A stretch of 64,000 bases of DNA from JAEUOS01 sp965279115 (GTDB taxonomy: Bacteria; Pseudomonadota; Gammaproteobacteria; Burkholderiales; JAEUOS01), in the NCBI GenBank assembly GCA_965279115.1, contig OZ257137.1, positions 5,146,001 through 5,210,000 on the forward strand. Reading direction: 5' to 3'. Made by a program: the position numbers and the translations under genes. The notes beneath the pieces are model-generated. The model was given only the letters and a program-made list of their open reading frames with translations. It ran no database searches and was not told the DNA's origin. Below are positions 34,980 through 44,692 of this stretch, in pieces; within the stretch, counting starts at the first letter, position 1, and each line of letters opens with the position of its first letter.

Positions 34980-37538
34980 ATGCCGCCCGGGACCGTTTTC
35001 ACAATCGACATCAATCCGCAGATTCCGCCCCGCCTGGCACGGCTGGAGGAACTGGCCGACAACCTCTGGTACAGCTGGGACCGCCCGGCACGCGAGCTTT
35101 TTGCGCGCCTGAATCCGCAGTTGTGGGCCAGCGCGCGCCATAGTCCGAAGGCGTTCCTGAAGCGCGTCGATGAGCGCGTGCTCAAGGATGCGGCCGAGGA
35201 TCCGGTGTTCCTGACGAACTACAACCGCATTCTCGCGGCCTATGACTCCTATCATTCGGAGCCGGTGCGCCACAACGGTTCCGAGTGGCTGCGCCCGGGC
35301 GACCTGGTCGCCTACTTCTGCGCGGAGTTCGGCTTCCATGAAAGCCTGCCGATCTACTCCGGCGGCCTGGGCATTCTTGCCGGCGACCACTGCAAGGCGG
35401 CCAGCGACATGGGCCTGCCGTTTGTCGGTGTCGGCCTCCTGTACCGCCAGGGCTACTTCCATCAGACCATCGACGCGGCGGGCCAGCAGATCGCCACCTA
35501 CTTCGACTCCGATTTCGACGACCTGCCGGTTCGCCCGGTACGCGACGCCAACGGGGCGGAAGTGATGGTCAAGGTTGACCTGCCGGGCCGCCCGGTCACC
35601 CTCAGGCTTTGGCAGGCGCGCGTCGGGCACATCTCGCTGTATCTTCTGGACGCCGACGTGGCGGCCAATTCCGCCAGCGACCGCCGCATCACCCATCAGC
35701 TCTACGGCGGTGACCGAACCACCCGCATCGAACAGGAGATCGTTCTGGGAGTGGGCGGCGCGCGCGCCCTGGCCGCGCTTGGTCTGGCGCCGACGGTATG
35801 GCACATCAATGAAGGCCATGCCGCCTTCCTGGTGCTGGAAAGGGTGCGCATGCTGGTGGCGGGCGGCGTTTCGTTCGCCGCCGCGCTCGAGGCCACGGCG
35901 GCGAACCTGGTTTTCACCACGCATACGGCGGTACCGGCCGGGCACGATCATTTCCCCGAGGACATGATCGGCCACTATTTCGGCGCCTGGTGCCGCGAGG
36001 TCGGCGTCGACCTTGGCGCGCTGATGGCGCTGGGCCGCACGCCTGCCGGACCGGAGTTCAACATGACGGCACTGGCGGTGCGCGGCTCGCGTTTCCAGAA
36101 CGGCGTATCGCGCATTCACGGTGAAGTGTCGGCCGGCATGTTGCGCGACCTCTGGCCGCAAATAGAACCGGCCGAAAATCCGATCACCCACGTCACCAAT
36201 GGCGTGCACGTACCGACCTTTCTTTCGCCGGACTGGGTGGACGCTTTTGAACGCTTCCTCGGCGTCGGCTGGACCCAGACGATGCACGACCGCGACTGGT
36301 GGCGGCGTCTCGAACATGTTCCGGACCAGATATTCTGGTCGATCCACCAGTACCTCAAGGCGCGCATGCTGCATCTGGTGCGGCATCGGATCGAGTCGCA
36401 GCATGCGCGCAACCACGGCAGCGAAGCGCACCTCGACAGGATGCTGCGCCTGGCGGATCCGAACGACCCGAACGTCCTGACCATCGGCTTCGGGCGCCGC
36501 TTCGCCACCTACAAGCGGGCTTCGTTGCTGTTCGAGAACCTCGACTGGCTGCGCCGGATTTCCAGCGACCCGACGCGCCCGGTACTGTTCATCTTCACCG
36601 GCAAGGCGCATCCGGCGGACGGTCCGGGGCAGGACCTGATCCGCCAGGTGACGCAAGTGTCACGCATGCCCGAGTTCGAGGGGCGCATCCTGTTCGTGGA
36701 GAACTACGACTTGCGCCTGGCGCGCCGCCTGGTGGCCGGTGTCGATGTCTGGCTCAACAATCCGGTGTATCCGCTGGAAGCGTCCGGCACGTCCGGAATG
36801 AAGGCGGGCATCAACGGGGTGATCAACCTCTCAGTGCTTGACGGATGGTGGGGGGAAGGTTACGAGCGCGGCAACGGTTGGGCCATCAAGCCGGTGAAGG
36901 ACGCCCGGGACGAGGAGTCGCGCAACCACGAGGAGGCCCGCGCACTCTATGAACTGCTCCAGGACCAGATCATTCCGCTGTACTACAGCCGCGGTGGCAT
37001 GGGCTATTCGCCGGAGTGGATACGCATGGCCAAGCGCTCCATGGCCACCATCCTGCCGCGCTTCTCGGCCGCGCGCATGGTCGGCGACTACCTCGCCAGG
37101 TTCTACCTGCGTGCCGCGCGCCAGGGCGCGCGCTATGCCGAAGGCGGGCACCGCGCCGCACAGACGGTGGCCGACTGGAAGGCGCGGGTTCGAGCCGCCT
37201 GGCCGGGGGTCGGCCTGCGCAGGCTGGACCTTCCGCAAAACCGCATCCGCTTCGGCGAATCGGTCATCGTCGAAGTCGCGGTCCGATTGAATGGCTTGTC
37301 GCCATCTGACGTGAAGGTGGAAGTCGTGTTCGCCAGCGCCGCAAGCGACAGCAACGCCGCAACGGCAGCAACCGCGAACCTGCTTGCCAATGGCACTACC
37401 ACGCCGGCCGGCGAACATTGTTTCGCGCTGGCGCTGGCGCCGGACGCCTGCGGGCGGATCGACTACCGGATCCGCTGCTACCCGAATCACGAGGCGCTCA
37501 CGCATCGCTTCGAAGTCGGGCTGATGGCCTGGATCTAG
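34980..37538 (+). CDS. glgP: Alpha-glucan (glycogen) phosphorylase, TIGR02094-type
   Basis: 852 residues. The N-terminal DUF3417-like segment (LARLEELADNLWYSWDRPAR) and EFGFHESLPIYSGGLGILAG mark the bacterial alpha-glucan phosphorylase family rather than the E. coli GlgP/MalP type. The PLP site is present in EASGTSGMKAGINGVINLS with Lys608, along with the GHAAF block (INEGHAAFLVLER). It releases glucose-1-phosphate from storage glucan using inorganic phosphate. It is the last gene of the plus-strand block and converges on the phosphoketolase gene, 40 bp apart. Together with phosphoketolase and transaldolase it provides a route from glycogen to acetyl-phosphate. Confidence 0.93.
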   Translation: MPPGTVFTIDINPQIPPRLARLEELADNLWYSWDRPARELFARLNPQLWASARHSPKAFLKRVDERVLKDAAEDPVFLTNYNRILAAYDSYHSEPVRHNGSEWLRPGDLVAYFCAEFGFHESLPIYSGGLGILAGDHCKAASDMGLPFVGVGLLYRQGYFHQTIDAAGQQIATYFDSDFDDLPVRPVRDANGAEVMVKVDLPGRPVTLRLWQARVGHISLYLLDADVAANSASDRRITHQLYGGDRTTRIEQEIVLGVGGARALAALGLAPTVWHINEGHAAFLVLERVRMLVAGGVSFAAALEATAANLVFTTHTAVPAGHDHFPEDMIGHYFGAWCREVGVDLGALMALGRTPAGPEFNMTALAVRGSRFQNGVSRIHGEVSAGMLRDLWPQIEPAENPITHVTNGVHVPTFLSPDWVDAFERFLGVGWTQTMHDRDWWRRLEHVPDQIFWSIHQYLKARMLHLVRHRIESQHARNHGSEAHLDRMLRLADPNDPNVLTIGFGRRFATYKRASLLFENLDWLRRISSDPTRPVLFIFTGKAHPADGPGQDLIRQVTQVSRMPEFEGRILFVENYDLRLARRLVAGVDVWLNNPVYPLEASGTSGMKAGINGVINLSVLDGWWGEGYERGNGWAIKPVKDARDEESRNHEEARALYELLQDQIIPLYYSRGGMGYSPEWIRMAKRSMATILPRFSAARMVGDYLARFYLRAARQGARYAEGGHRAAQTVADWKARVRAAWPGVGLRRLDLPQNRIRFGESVIVEVAVRLNGLSPSDVKVEVVFASAASDSNAATAATANLLANGTTTPAGEHCFALALAPDACGRIDYRIRCYPNHEALTHRFEVGLMAWI

Positions 37539-37578
37539 CGCGGACACGCGCTCCGGCGGCCCGGCGCCGGATTGGCAT

Positions 37579-39987
37579 TCATGAGACGGCCTGTCCGGGC
37601 CAGGTCCAGGCGTTGATCTCGTCCCGGTCGGTGCCGTGTTCAAAGGCGTAGCGCATGTGGTCGAGAATGGCGTTCTTCATCCTCTCCTTGGCATGCGCGC
37701 CGGCAGAGCGCAGGCGCGGGACGCGGTCGATGACATCGATGACCAGGTTGTAGCGGTCCACCTGGTTCTTGATGGCCAGTTCGAGGGGCGTGTTGATGTT
37801 GCCCTTTTCCTTGTAGCCGCGCACATGGATGCGCGCCTGGTGGGTGCGTCGGTAGGTGAGCTTGTGGATCAGCCATGGATAGCCGTGGAAGTTGAATACC
37901 ACCGGCTTGTCGGGCGTGAACAGGCTGTCGAAATCGACATCTGACAGGCCGTGCGGATGCTCCTCCGGCGGCACCAGCCTGAACAGGTCCACCACGTTGA
38001 CGAAGCGCACGCGCAAGTCGGGAAACTCGCGATTGAGGATCTCGGTGGCGGCCAGCGATTCGCGCGTGGGCACATCGCCGCAACAGGCCATCACCACGTC
38101 GGGTTCGTCGGGCAGCGCGCCGCGGTCGTCGTTGCTGGCCCAATCCCAGATGCCGATGCCCTTGGCGACATGCCGGGCAGCGTCCTCGATGCCGAGGTAT
38201 TGCAGGTGTTTCTGCTTGTCGGCCACGATCACGTTGATGCAGTTGGTGCTGGCCAGGCAACCCGCGACCACCGCGAGCAGGCAATTGGCGTCGGGCGGCA
38301 GGTAGGCCCGCACCACTGTCGGGCTCTTGTTGGTGACGATGTCGAGGAAGCCCGGGTCCTGGTGCGAAAAGCCGTTGTGGTCCTGGCGCCAGACGGTCGA
38401 CGAAAGGAGGATGTTCTCGGACGCCACCGGCGGACGCCAGCGCACATGGTGGGTGGAGATGTCCAGCCATTTCGCATGCTGGTTGAACATCGAGTCGATC
38501 ACGTGGGCGAACGCCTCGTAGGTGTGGAAGAAGCCGTGGCGGCCGGTCAGCAGGTAGCCTTCAAGCCAGCCCATCAGGTTGTGCTCCGACAGCACTTCCA
38601 TCACGCGGCCGTCGGCGGCGAGTTCACCGCCGATGGCGTCGGATGGCAGCATCTCGGCCATCCAGGTCTTCTTGCTCACCTCATAGATCGCCTGCAGGCG
38701 GTTGGACGCGGTCTCGTCCGGGCCGAACACGCGGAAGGTGGTCATGTTCTGGCGCATGACGTCGCGCAGGTAGTCGCCGAGCGGGCGGGTGTTCTCGGCC
38801 TGCGTCGCGCCCGCGGCCGCGACCTGCACCGCATATTCCCGATAGTCGGGCAGGCGCAGGTCCTGGCGCAACATGCCGCCATTGGCATGCGGGTTGGCGC
38901 TCATGCGCCGGATTCCCCTGGGCGCGAGTGAGCGGATTTCGGGAAGCAGCCGGCCTGCGGCGTCGAACAGTTCTTCCGGCCGGTAGCTGCGCATCCAGTC
39001 TTCGAGCTGTTTGAGCCGCACCGGGTCTTGCCTGACTTCCGCAAGGGGCACCTGATGCGAGCGCCAGTTGCCCTCCACCGGCTTGCCGTCCACGCTTGCG
39101 GGACCGGTCCAGCCTTTGGGCGAGCGCAGCACGATCATCGGCCAGCGCGGCCGCAACGGTACGCCGCCGGCACGCGCGGCTGCCTGGATGCTGCGGATCG
39201 ACGCGCATGCGTCATCGAGCGCAGCAGCCATCTTGCGGTGCATGTCGGCAGGGTCGCTGCCCTCGACGAACAGCGGGCGGTAACCGTAACCGGTGAACAA
39301 GGCCTCCAGTTCGGCATGCGGAATGCGCGACAGGATGGTCGGGTTGGCGATCTTGTAGCCGTTCAGGTGCAGGATCGGCAGCACCGCGCCGTCGCGCGCC
39401 GGATTGATGAACTTGTTGGAATGCCAGGCGGTCGCCAGCGGCCCGGTTTCGGCCTCGCCGTCGCCGACCACTGCCGCGACGATCAGGTCGGGGTTGTCGA
39501 GCGCCGCGCCATAGGCATGCGACAGGCTGTAGCCGAGTTCGCCGCCTTCGTGGATGGACCCGGGCGTCTCCGGCGTCATGTGGCTGCCGATATGCCCGGG
39601 AAACGAGAACTGCTTGAAGAACTTTCGCAGCCCTTCAGCATCTTCGCTGCGGTCGGGATAAATTTCCGAGTATGTGCCCTCGATGTAGGTCGGGCCGAGC
39701 ACGCCCGGCGCACCGTGCCCGGGGCCGGCCACGAAAATCATGTTCAGGTCATCCCGCACGATGAGGCGGTTCAGGTGGCCGTAGATGAACGACAGGCCCG
39801 GGCTTGAACCCCAGTGGCCGAGCAGGCGCGGCTTGATGTGTTCCGGTGCGAGCGGCTGGGCGAGCAAGGGGTTGGCCTGAAGGTAGATCATGCCTACCGA
39901 AAGGTAGTTGCAGGCCCGCCACCACAGATCGAGACGGGCGATCTCCGTGTCGGAAATGGCCGGCGGCAATGCGTGTGACTCGTACAT
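37579..39987 (-). CDS. xfp: Phosphoketolase (xylulose-5-phosphate/fructose-6-phosphate)
   Basis: 802 residues, full length for the family. The opening LDLWWRACNYLSVGMIYLQ, the LGHWGSSPGLSFIYGHLNRL block, the thiamine-diphosphate motif GDGEAETGPLATAWHSNKF and GYGYRPLFVEG are typical. It uses inorganic phosphate to split xylulose-5-P or fructose-6-P into acetyl-phosphate plus glyceraldehyde-3-P or erythrose-4-P. The transaldolase gene ends 35 bp upstream on the same strand, so they form an operon that recycles sugar phosphates through a phosphoketolase shunt. Acetate kinase or phosphotransacetylase genes are not in the window. Confidence 0.96.
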   Translation of the reverse strand: MYESHALPPAISDTEIARLDLWWRACNYLSVGMIYLQANPLLAQPLAPEHIKPRLLGHWGSSPGLSFIYGHLNRLIVRDDLNMIFVAGPGHGAPGVLGPTYIEGTYSEIYPDRSEDAEGLRKFFKQFSFPGHIGSHMTPETPGSIHEGGELGYSLSHAYGAALDNPDLIVAAVVGDGEAETGPLATAWHSNKFINPARDGAVLPILHLNGYKIANPTILSRIPHAELEALFTGYGYRPLFVEGSDPADMHRKMAAALDDACASIRSIQAAARAGGVPLRPRWPMIVLRSPKGWTGPASVDGKPVEGNWRSHQVPLAEVRQDPVRLKQLEDWMRSYRPEELFDAAGRLLPEIRSLAPRGIRRMSANPHANGGMLRQDLRLPDYREYAVQVAAAGATQAENTRPLGDYLRDVMRQNMTTFRVFGPDETASNRLQAIYEVSKKTWMAEMLPSDAIGGELAADGRVMEVLSEHNLMGWLEGYLLTGRHGFFHTYEAFAHVIDSMFNQHAKWLDISTHHVRWRPPVASENILLSSTVWRQDHNGFSHQDPGFLDIVTNKSPTVVRAYLPPDANCLLAVVAGCLASTNCINVIVADKQKHLQYLGIEDAARHVAKGIGIWDWASNDDRGALPDEPDVVMACCGDVPTRESLAATEILNREFPDLRVRFVNVVDLFRLVPPEEHPHGLSDVDFDSLFTPDKPVVFNFHGYPWLIHKLTYRRTHQARIHVRGYKEKGNINTPLELAIKNQVDRYNLVIDVIDRVPRLRSAGAHAKERMKNAILDHMRYAFEHGTDRDEINAWTWPGQAVS

Positions 39988-40022
39988 GTTGCGTACCTCG
40001 GTGTTAAGGCGTTGGTTATGGT

Positions 40023-41141
40023 TCAGGGACTGGGGCCGCGCGCGGTCGCCACCACCGCGGCCAGCATGCGATCAAAGGCGGTCGAAAACAGATGCAGGCC
40101 ATCGACGAGAAGTTCGTCGGTGACTTTCGGGAAATCGACGCCGGCGGCTGCAATTGCATCCATCACTTCAAGTGATGCGGCAGGTTCGGAAAGGCTGGCG
40201 CGCACCCGACCATGGTCGCGAAACGCCGTCAGGGTCGGCAGCGGCAGCGTGTTGACAGTCTCCGGTCCGACCAGTTCCTCGACATAGACGACGTCGCGAT
40301 AGGCGGGATTCTTGGTGCCGGTGCTGGCCCACAGCAGGCGTTGCGGCTGCGCACCTTGCTTTTCGAGCTGGCGCCAGCGCGTGCTGGCGCGCAAGGCACG
40401 AAACTGGTCATAGGCAAGACGCGCGTTGGCGATCGCCGCCTGGCCACGCAGCGCCGCCAGGCCGGCTTGTGCGCCCGGGGAGGCGCGGCGCAACAAGTCG
40501 TCGATGCGCGCGTCGACTGCGGTATCGATGCGGCTTACGAAAAAGCTTGCCACGCTGGCGATGCCCCGGATCTCTTGCCCCGACGCCAACCGGCGCTCCA
40601 GTCCGCGCCAATGGGCGTCTGCCGCTGCATCGTAGGCGTCGCACGCGAACAGCAGGGTCACGTTGACATTGATGCCGGCGGCGATCACCTCCTCGACAGC
40701 TTCGATGCCGGCGGGCGTGCCTGGAACCTTGATCATCGCGTTGGGCCGATCGATCCGTGCCCACAGGCGTTGCGCTTCGGCAACCGTTGCCATGCGGTCA
40801 TGTGCCCAGACCGGCGCGAGTTCCAGACTCACAAAGCCATCTCGCCCCCCCGATTCGCTGTACACCGGCGCGAGCGCATCCGCGGCGGCGCGAACATCCT
40901 CGATGGCGAGGGTCTCATATATGGCCTCCGCGGCCACGCCGGATGCGCCCAGCCTGGCGATGTCGGCGACGTACGCTTCGCCGGCGAAGGCCTTCTCGAA
41001 GATGGCCGGGTTGGATGTCAGACCACGGATGCCGTCTTCCTGAATCAGGCGTGCGAGCGAACCGGAGCTGATCAGGTCGCGGTCGATGAAGTCGAGCCAG
41101 GGCGATTGACCGAAGTCGCCCAATGCGATCAGTGGATTCAT
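40023..41141 (-). CDS. tal: Transaldolase
   Basis: 372 residues, the longer TalB/Tal-like subfamily. GIRGLTSNPAIFEKA (~38) and the Schiff-base lysine in PNAMIKVPGTPAGIEA (~137-152) identify the family, as does INVNVTLLFACDAY. It transfers dihydroxyacetone units between sugar phosphates (sedoheptulose-7-P + glyceraldehyde-3-P to erythrose-4-P + fructose-6-P). It is co-directional with phosphoketolase (35-bp gap), feeding it fructose-6-P and pentose phosphates. A CHAD-domain gene lies 221 bp upstream on the same strand. Confidence 0.95.
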   Translation of the reverse strand: MNPLIALGDFGQSPWLDFIDRDLISSGSLARLIQEDGIRGLTSNPAIFEKAFAGEAYVADIARLGASGVAAEAIYETLAIEDVRAAADALAPVYSESGGRDGFVSLELAPVWAHDRMATVAEAQRLWARIDRPNAMIKVPGTPAGIEAVEEVIAAGINVNVTLLFACDAYDAAADAHWRGLERRLASGQEIRGIASVASFFVSRIDTAVDARIDDLLRRASPGAQAGLAALRGQAAIANARLAYDQFRALRASTRWRQLEKQGAQPQRLLWASTGTKNPAYRDVVYVEELVGPETVNTLPLPTLTAFRDHGRVRASLSEPAASLEVMDAIAAAGVDFPKVTDELLVDGLHLFSTAFDRMLAAVVATARGPSP

Positions 41142-41362
41142 CCCTTCACCCCCGTAGCCCTCGATTGCGGCAGTTCACGCCTGCCTGCCGTCCTCGAACC
41201 AAGCATGGCGAGTGCCAACAATGGCGCAGCGTCATGACAGGGAGATTACGGCGCGAGCGGCGCGTCAGGGAATCTGCCGTGCTTCGAAGTCTTGTGGCGC
41301 GGAAACCTGCGACCTCGACACGAGTGAGTATCGTTCTCGTGTCGCCATCCCGCAGCCTGAGG

Positions 41363-42481
41363 TCAGGTTGCCGGACTAACGTCAGCTTCGCGCAACCGTT
41401 TGCTTTTTCGCGATCGATCGGACCAGAAGGGCTTTGATCGCCGGAATTTCCGCGCCGCGAGTGTGATCCCGCCGAACGCGGATGTCTGGCTTTCCGCAAG
41501 GGCGGCATCCATGATCGGGAGCATCGCGGAGATAGCGCTGGTGCGACCCGCAGCCAGAGTACGGACCAGTTGCCGCGCGGTCGTGATGTCCTGCAGCCGC
41601 CCGAGTACCGACTGCAATTCGGTGATCGACCTGAGGTATTCCTTCGCTTCGTTCTCGGCATGCCCGGGCGCGATCATCTCGCCCAGGTAGCGCAGCTTCT
41701 TGATTTCGATTCTGAGCCTGTGAAGCTTTTCGGGTTCTTCCTGATCGGGTCGGCGCGCCCACCGACGCGCGCGTGTTGAGCGACGACTCATGGATTCAGC
41801 CACCATGGCGCTGATACTGCCACGGCCGGCGACGCCTATCCCCTGTGGCGGCAAGGTGAGGATCGCTACAGCGTGGGCGGTCAACAGCCTGAAGCGCGCG
41901 CTGCCCAAGGCGGCGCGCAGCGCCCGGCGGCGCACCGATCGCATTCGCGAAATGCTTCGTCGCAGCTCGGCCGCGGCCGATGGCGGCAGGCCGGCCACCG
42001 CGACCGGAAGCATCTCGGCGGTGAATACGTCGAGGTCCCGGACCTCTCCCAGCACGCCGGCGATCCAGCGCAATTCATCCTGGACCGCGCGTCGGCCAGG
42101 AACGGAACGAGCGGCATCGAAGTCCATCAGCACGCCGTACAGGCAACGCAAGCGGCGCAAGCCCACCCGCAATTGGTGCACGTACTCGGGCGCGTCGCTG
42201 GACAGGGCGCCACGGGCGTTGGCCTGCAGTTGCCGGAGCCAGTCCCGACCCAGGGCTGCGAGGGTAGACCGCGTTTGCAGGTCGGCACGGCCAGGGCGGC
42301 GGCCCGCGCTCGGCGCAGCACGATCGGCTTTCGTGCCAGTTCGCGGCTTGGCAGACCGCTTGGCGGAAGCCGGGATCGGTTCCCGGGCTTTTGGAGTGGC
42401 GCGAACCCTCGACGCCGGAGCCTTGGAGACGATAGCAGCCAGATCTCTCAATCGCATACGATCGGTCGGTAGCGCATTCAT
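41363..42481 (-). CDS. CHAD-domain protein
   Basis: About 372 residues from the ATG at 42481; the start is uncertain because no strong Shine-Dalgarno is seen. Residues ~25-75 are a basic, disordered linker. From ~80 the sequence has the CHAD pattern of conserved helices with His and Arg: YVHQLRVGLRRLRCLYGVL and, in the second repeat, EKLHRLRIEIKKLRYLGEMI. CHAD domains bind inorganic polyphosphate and localise to polyphosphate granules. No CYTH domain is present. Its position next to glycogen and phosphoketolase genes suggests a link between polyphosphate storage and carbon flux (inference). Confidence 0.87.
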   Translation of the reverse strand: MNALPTDRMRLRDLAAIVSKAPASRVRATPKAREPIPASAKRSAKPRTGTKADRAAPSAGRRPGRADLQTRSTLAALGRDWLRQLQANARGALSSDAPEYVHQLRVGLRRLRCLYGVLMDFDAARSVPGRRAVQDELRWIAGVLGEVRDLDVFTAEMLPVAVAGLPPSAAAELRRSISRMRSVRRRALRAALGSARFRLLTAHAVAILTLPPQGIGVAGRGSISAMVAESMSRRSTRARRWARRPDQEEPEKLHRLRIEIKKLRYLGEMIAPGHAENEAKEYLRSITELQSVLGRLQDITTARQLVRTLAAGRTSAISAMLPIMDAALAESQTSAFGGITLAARKFRRSKPFWSDRSRKSKRLREADVSPAT

Positions 42482-42664
42482 GTATTCGCCAATCGGTTCA
42501 GGGCCAGTCCGCCGCTCGCTTCGCTTCAGATCAGTCCCCCGGCCCATCAGGCGTTCAGGCACCACCATTGGCAACGGGGCTCAGCCTGCGGATTATGCGC
42601 CAGGTCGGGGTCGTGCGTTCGAATCCGCACAGATGGAAGTTTGGCCGCCACGTATGTTCGCTGC

Positions 42665-43291
42665 ATGTTGGGTGCCAGAAGATTCCGGTGGTGGAAGATG
42701 ATCGTGCTTGCCGTGGTGGGCCTGATGGTTTGCGGCGTTGCCATTGTGACGATCGTCGTCGAGCGGGAAGCAGAGTACGCGATCCAGTCGTTGGGCGGCG
42801 CGGGCAAGCTCAAAGCCCTGATCCTGTATCACCCCAGCCGTGACGCCCATTTCACGGATGATCTCTCGCTGGCGATTGCGGAAGGCTTGAAATCCGCGGT
42901 GTATTCGGTCGACCGTGCGACCCTGACCGGCGCTACTCCCGGTCAACCAGAGGGCTATCGCCTGCTGGTTGTCGTGAGCAACACCTTTTTCTGGACGTCC
43001 GACCTGCCGACCCTGCGGTGTCTGAAACGCGCCAGGCTCGATCGCATCCCGACGGTTGGCGTGATCGCTGGAGGCGGGGCGACAACCCGATCCCGACAAA
43101 TGCTGGAACGCGCGTTGTCAGGCAGCGGTGCCAGATTGATCGGAATGCGAGCTTTCTGGATCTCGAGACCGAACGATGAGCATCGCACGACCGAGCCCAA
43201 TCGCGAGGTCGCCCTGCAACTCGCCCGACAACTCGGATTCGCGGCGGGAACGGAAGAAATCACGCGACTTTCGCTCCCGGCGAGTCGTTGA
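42665..43291 (+). CDS. Membrane-anchored flavodoxin-like protein
   Basis: About 208 residues. One N-terminal transmembrane helix (IVLAVVGLMVCGVAIVTIVV) precedes a flavodoxin-like domain whose first strand and loop read ALILYHPSRDAHFTDDLSLA, followed by LLVVVSNTFFWTSDLPTLR and PTVGVIAGGGATTRS. The phosphate-binding loop lacks the usual T/S-x-T-G-N-T, so FMN binding is doubtful. Upstream ATG and TTG starts (42641) are possible. A hydrolase gene follows on the same strand 73 bp later. Confidence 0.65.
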   Translation: MLGARRFRWWKMIVLAVVGLMVCGVAIVTIVVEREAEYAIQSLGGAGKLKALILYHPSRDAHFTDDLSLAIAEGLKSAVYSVDRATLTGATPGQPEGYRLLVVVSNTFFWTSDLPTLRCLKRARLDRIPTVGVIAGGGATTRSRQMLERALSGSGARLIGMRAFWISRPNDEHRTTEPNREVALQLARQLGFAAGTEEITRLSLPASR

Positions 43292-43364
43292 GCCAGGCCC
43301 GGGTAGGTGCCTGGCGTTTCGATGTGAATGGTCGTGTCTTCAGACAAGCAAACCTGCCGTGGTC

Positions 43365-44504
43365 ATGTGCATGACTATGCTCATGATCGCAATGCTTGTC
43401 CTGGCGACGATATCGGCGGTGTTGGCTTGGCTGCGACCGCGATCCACGGCTGCCATCGTCGATGCCACGGGCAAGCCATTGCCGGGCAGTATCGCCATCC
43501 TTGAGTACGTGTGGCTGGGGGGCGTGGAGCAGGGCCTTCTCATCCGTGCAGACAACATCGCCAATCCGGTCCTTTTGTACCTGCATGGAGGCCCCGGCAC
43601 CTCCGAGCTGGGCATGGTGCGCATGCACAACATGCCGGTTCTCGAGAAGCACTACACCGTGGCGGTATGGGACCAGCGCGGCGCCGGGTTGTCATACGCG
43701 GCGCGCGAGCCCGAGTCCGGCATGAACGTCGAACAATTCATCGCGGATGCGCACGAGCTGACGCTACTGCTTTGCAGGCGATTCCATCAGCCCAGGATCT
43801 ACCTGGTCGGCCATTCCTGGGGAAGTCTTCTTGGCGTACTGACCGTGCAGCGCCATCCCGAGCTGTATCACGCCTACGTCGGTGTCGGCCAGGTGGTGGA
43901 CATGCGGGAAGGCGAACGCATCTCGTACGAGTGGACCCTTGCGCAGGCCGGGAAGGCGGGCGACCGGCGCTCGGTTGCAAGGCTCCGGGCGATCGGCCCG
44001 CCACCCTATGCGGGGGAACTGCTGCGCAAACTGATGACGCAGCGTCGGATCCTTGCCAGGTACGGCGGCGAGGTCCACGGCAGCCCGCGCGGCGGCTTGC
44101 CCACCGTTCTGCGCGGACTGCTTGGTTCAAGCGAGTACAGCTGGGCGGACAGGATCAACGTTTTCCGCGGCATCTTCGCCAACATGCGCCTGATGTGGCC
44201 CAAGATTGCCGCGATTGACTTGAGGGTGCGGGCGCCCGAAATCAGGGTGCCGGTGTACTTCCTGGAGGGACGCTACGACTACGAGGCGCCGGCGGTGCTC
44301 GCTGAGCGCTACTTGCAGCAACTCAGGGCGCCGCGCAAGGAACTGATCTGGTTTGAGCGGTCGGCGCATTTCGTCAACACCGAGGAAGCGGCCGCATTCA
44401 ATCGGTTCTTCGTTGAGCGTCTACTACGGGAGACCCTTTCCGATCCGTGTCACCCGCGCCCCAAGCCCGTGCCGAGCCAAGGGCGTATTGACGCCGATCC
44501 ATGA
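43365..44504 (+). CDS. Membrane-anchored alpha/beta hydrolase (proline-iminopeptidase-like)
   Basis: About 379 residues with a hydrophobic N-terminus (MTMLMIAMLVLATISAVLAW) acting as signal anchor. The hydrolase core has the oxyanion motif LYLHGGPGTSELG, VAVWDQRGAGLS, the nucleophile elbow LVGHSWGSLLG, the acid in EGRYDYEAP and the His in ERSAHFVNTEE, which is the arrangement of peptidase family S33 and related hydrolases. The substrate cannot be told. Several ATG codons near the start (43365, 43371) and a GTG at 43359 are possible. The C-terminal ~25 residues are low complexity. Confidence 0.8.
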   Translation: MCMTMLMIAMLVLATISAVLAWLRPRSTAAIVDATGKPLPGSIAILEYVWLGGVEQGLLIRADNIANPVLLYLHGGPGTSELGMVRMHNMPVLEKHYTVAVWDQRGAGLSYAAREPESGMNVEQFIADAHELTLLLCRRFHQPRIYLVGHSWGSLLGVLTVQRHPELYHAYVGVGQVVDMREGERISYEWTLAQAGKAGDRRSVARLRAIGPPPYAGELLRKLMTQRRILARYGGEVHGSPRGGLPTVLRGLLGSSEYSWADRINVFRGIFANMRLMWPKIAAIDLRVRAPEIRVPVYFLEGRYDYEAPAVLAERYLQQLRAPRKELIWFERSAHFVNTEEAAAFNRFFVERLLRETLSDPCHPRPKPVPSQGRIDADP

Positions 44505-44598
44505 ACGCCAGCGGATTGCCTACCCGTCACGCCAAGCGTCTGTCGCAGTATCGGAAGGGCCATGTCCGAATCCCAGAACACGGCCGGTGCCACGGTCG

Positions 44599-44692
44599 CT
44601 ATGCAACGCGTTTGCGCCGGCTGAGGAATGCAACCAACGCGAAGCCACCAATCATCATCGTGTGCGGGTCCATGACAGGTTTTTCAGGCTTG
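44599..44692 (-). pseudogene. Degraded PEP-CTERM tail
   Basis: On the minus strand the frame ending at 44599 reads KPEKPVMDPHT, MMIGGFALVAFLSRRKRVA, stop. The hydrophobic helix and RRKR tail closely resemble the PEP-CTERM tag of the gene at 49816 (MMLGGLALITFIGRRKRLA), but the PEP motif is reduced to MDP. There is no upstream body or start in this frame. I read it as the remnant of a PEP-CTERM gene. Confidence 0.55.

Noticed and set aside
42595..42635. tRNA-like T-arm (GTGCGTTCGAATCCGCAC)
   Set aside because: One extra base breaks the canonical T-stem, and no anticodon arm or acceptor stem can be folded around it.
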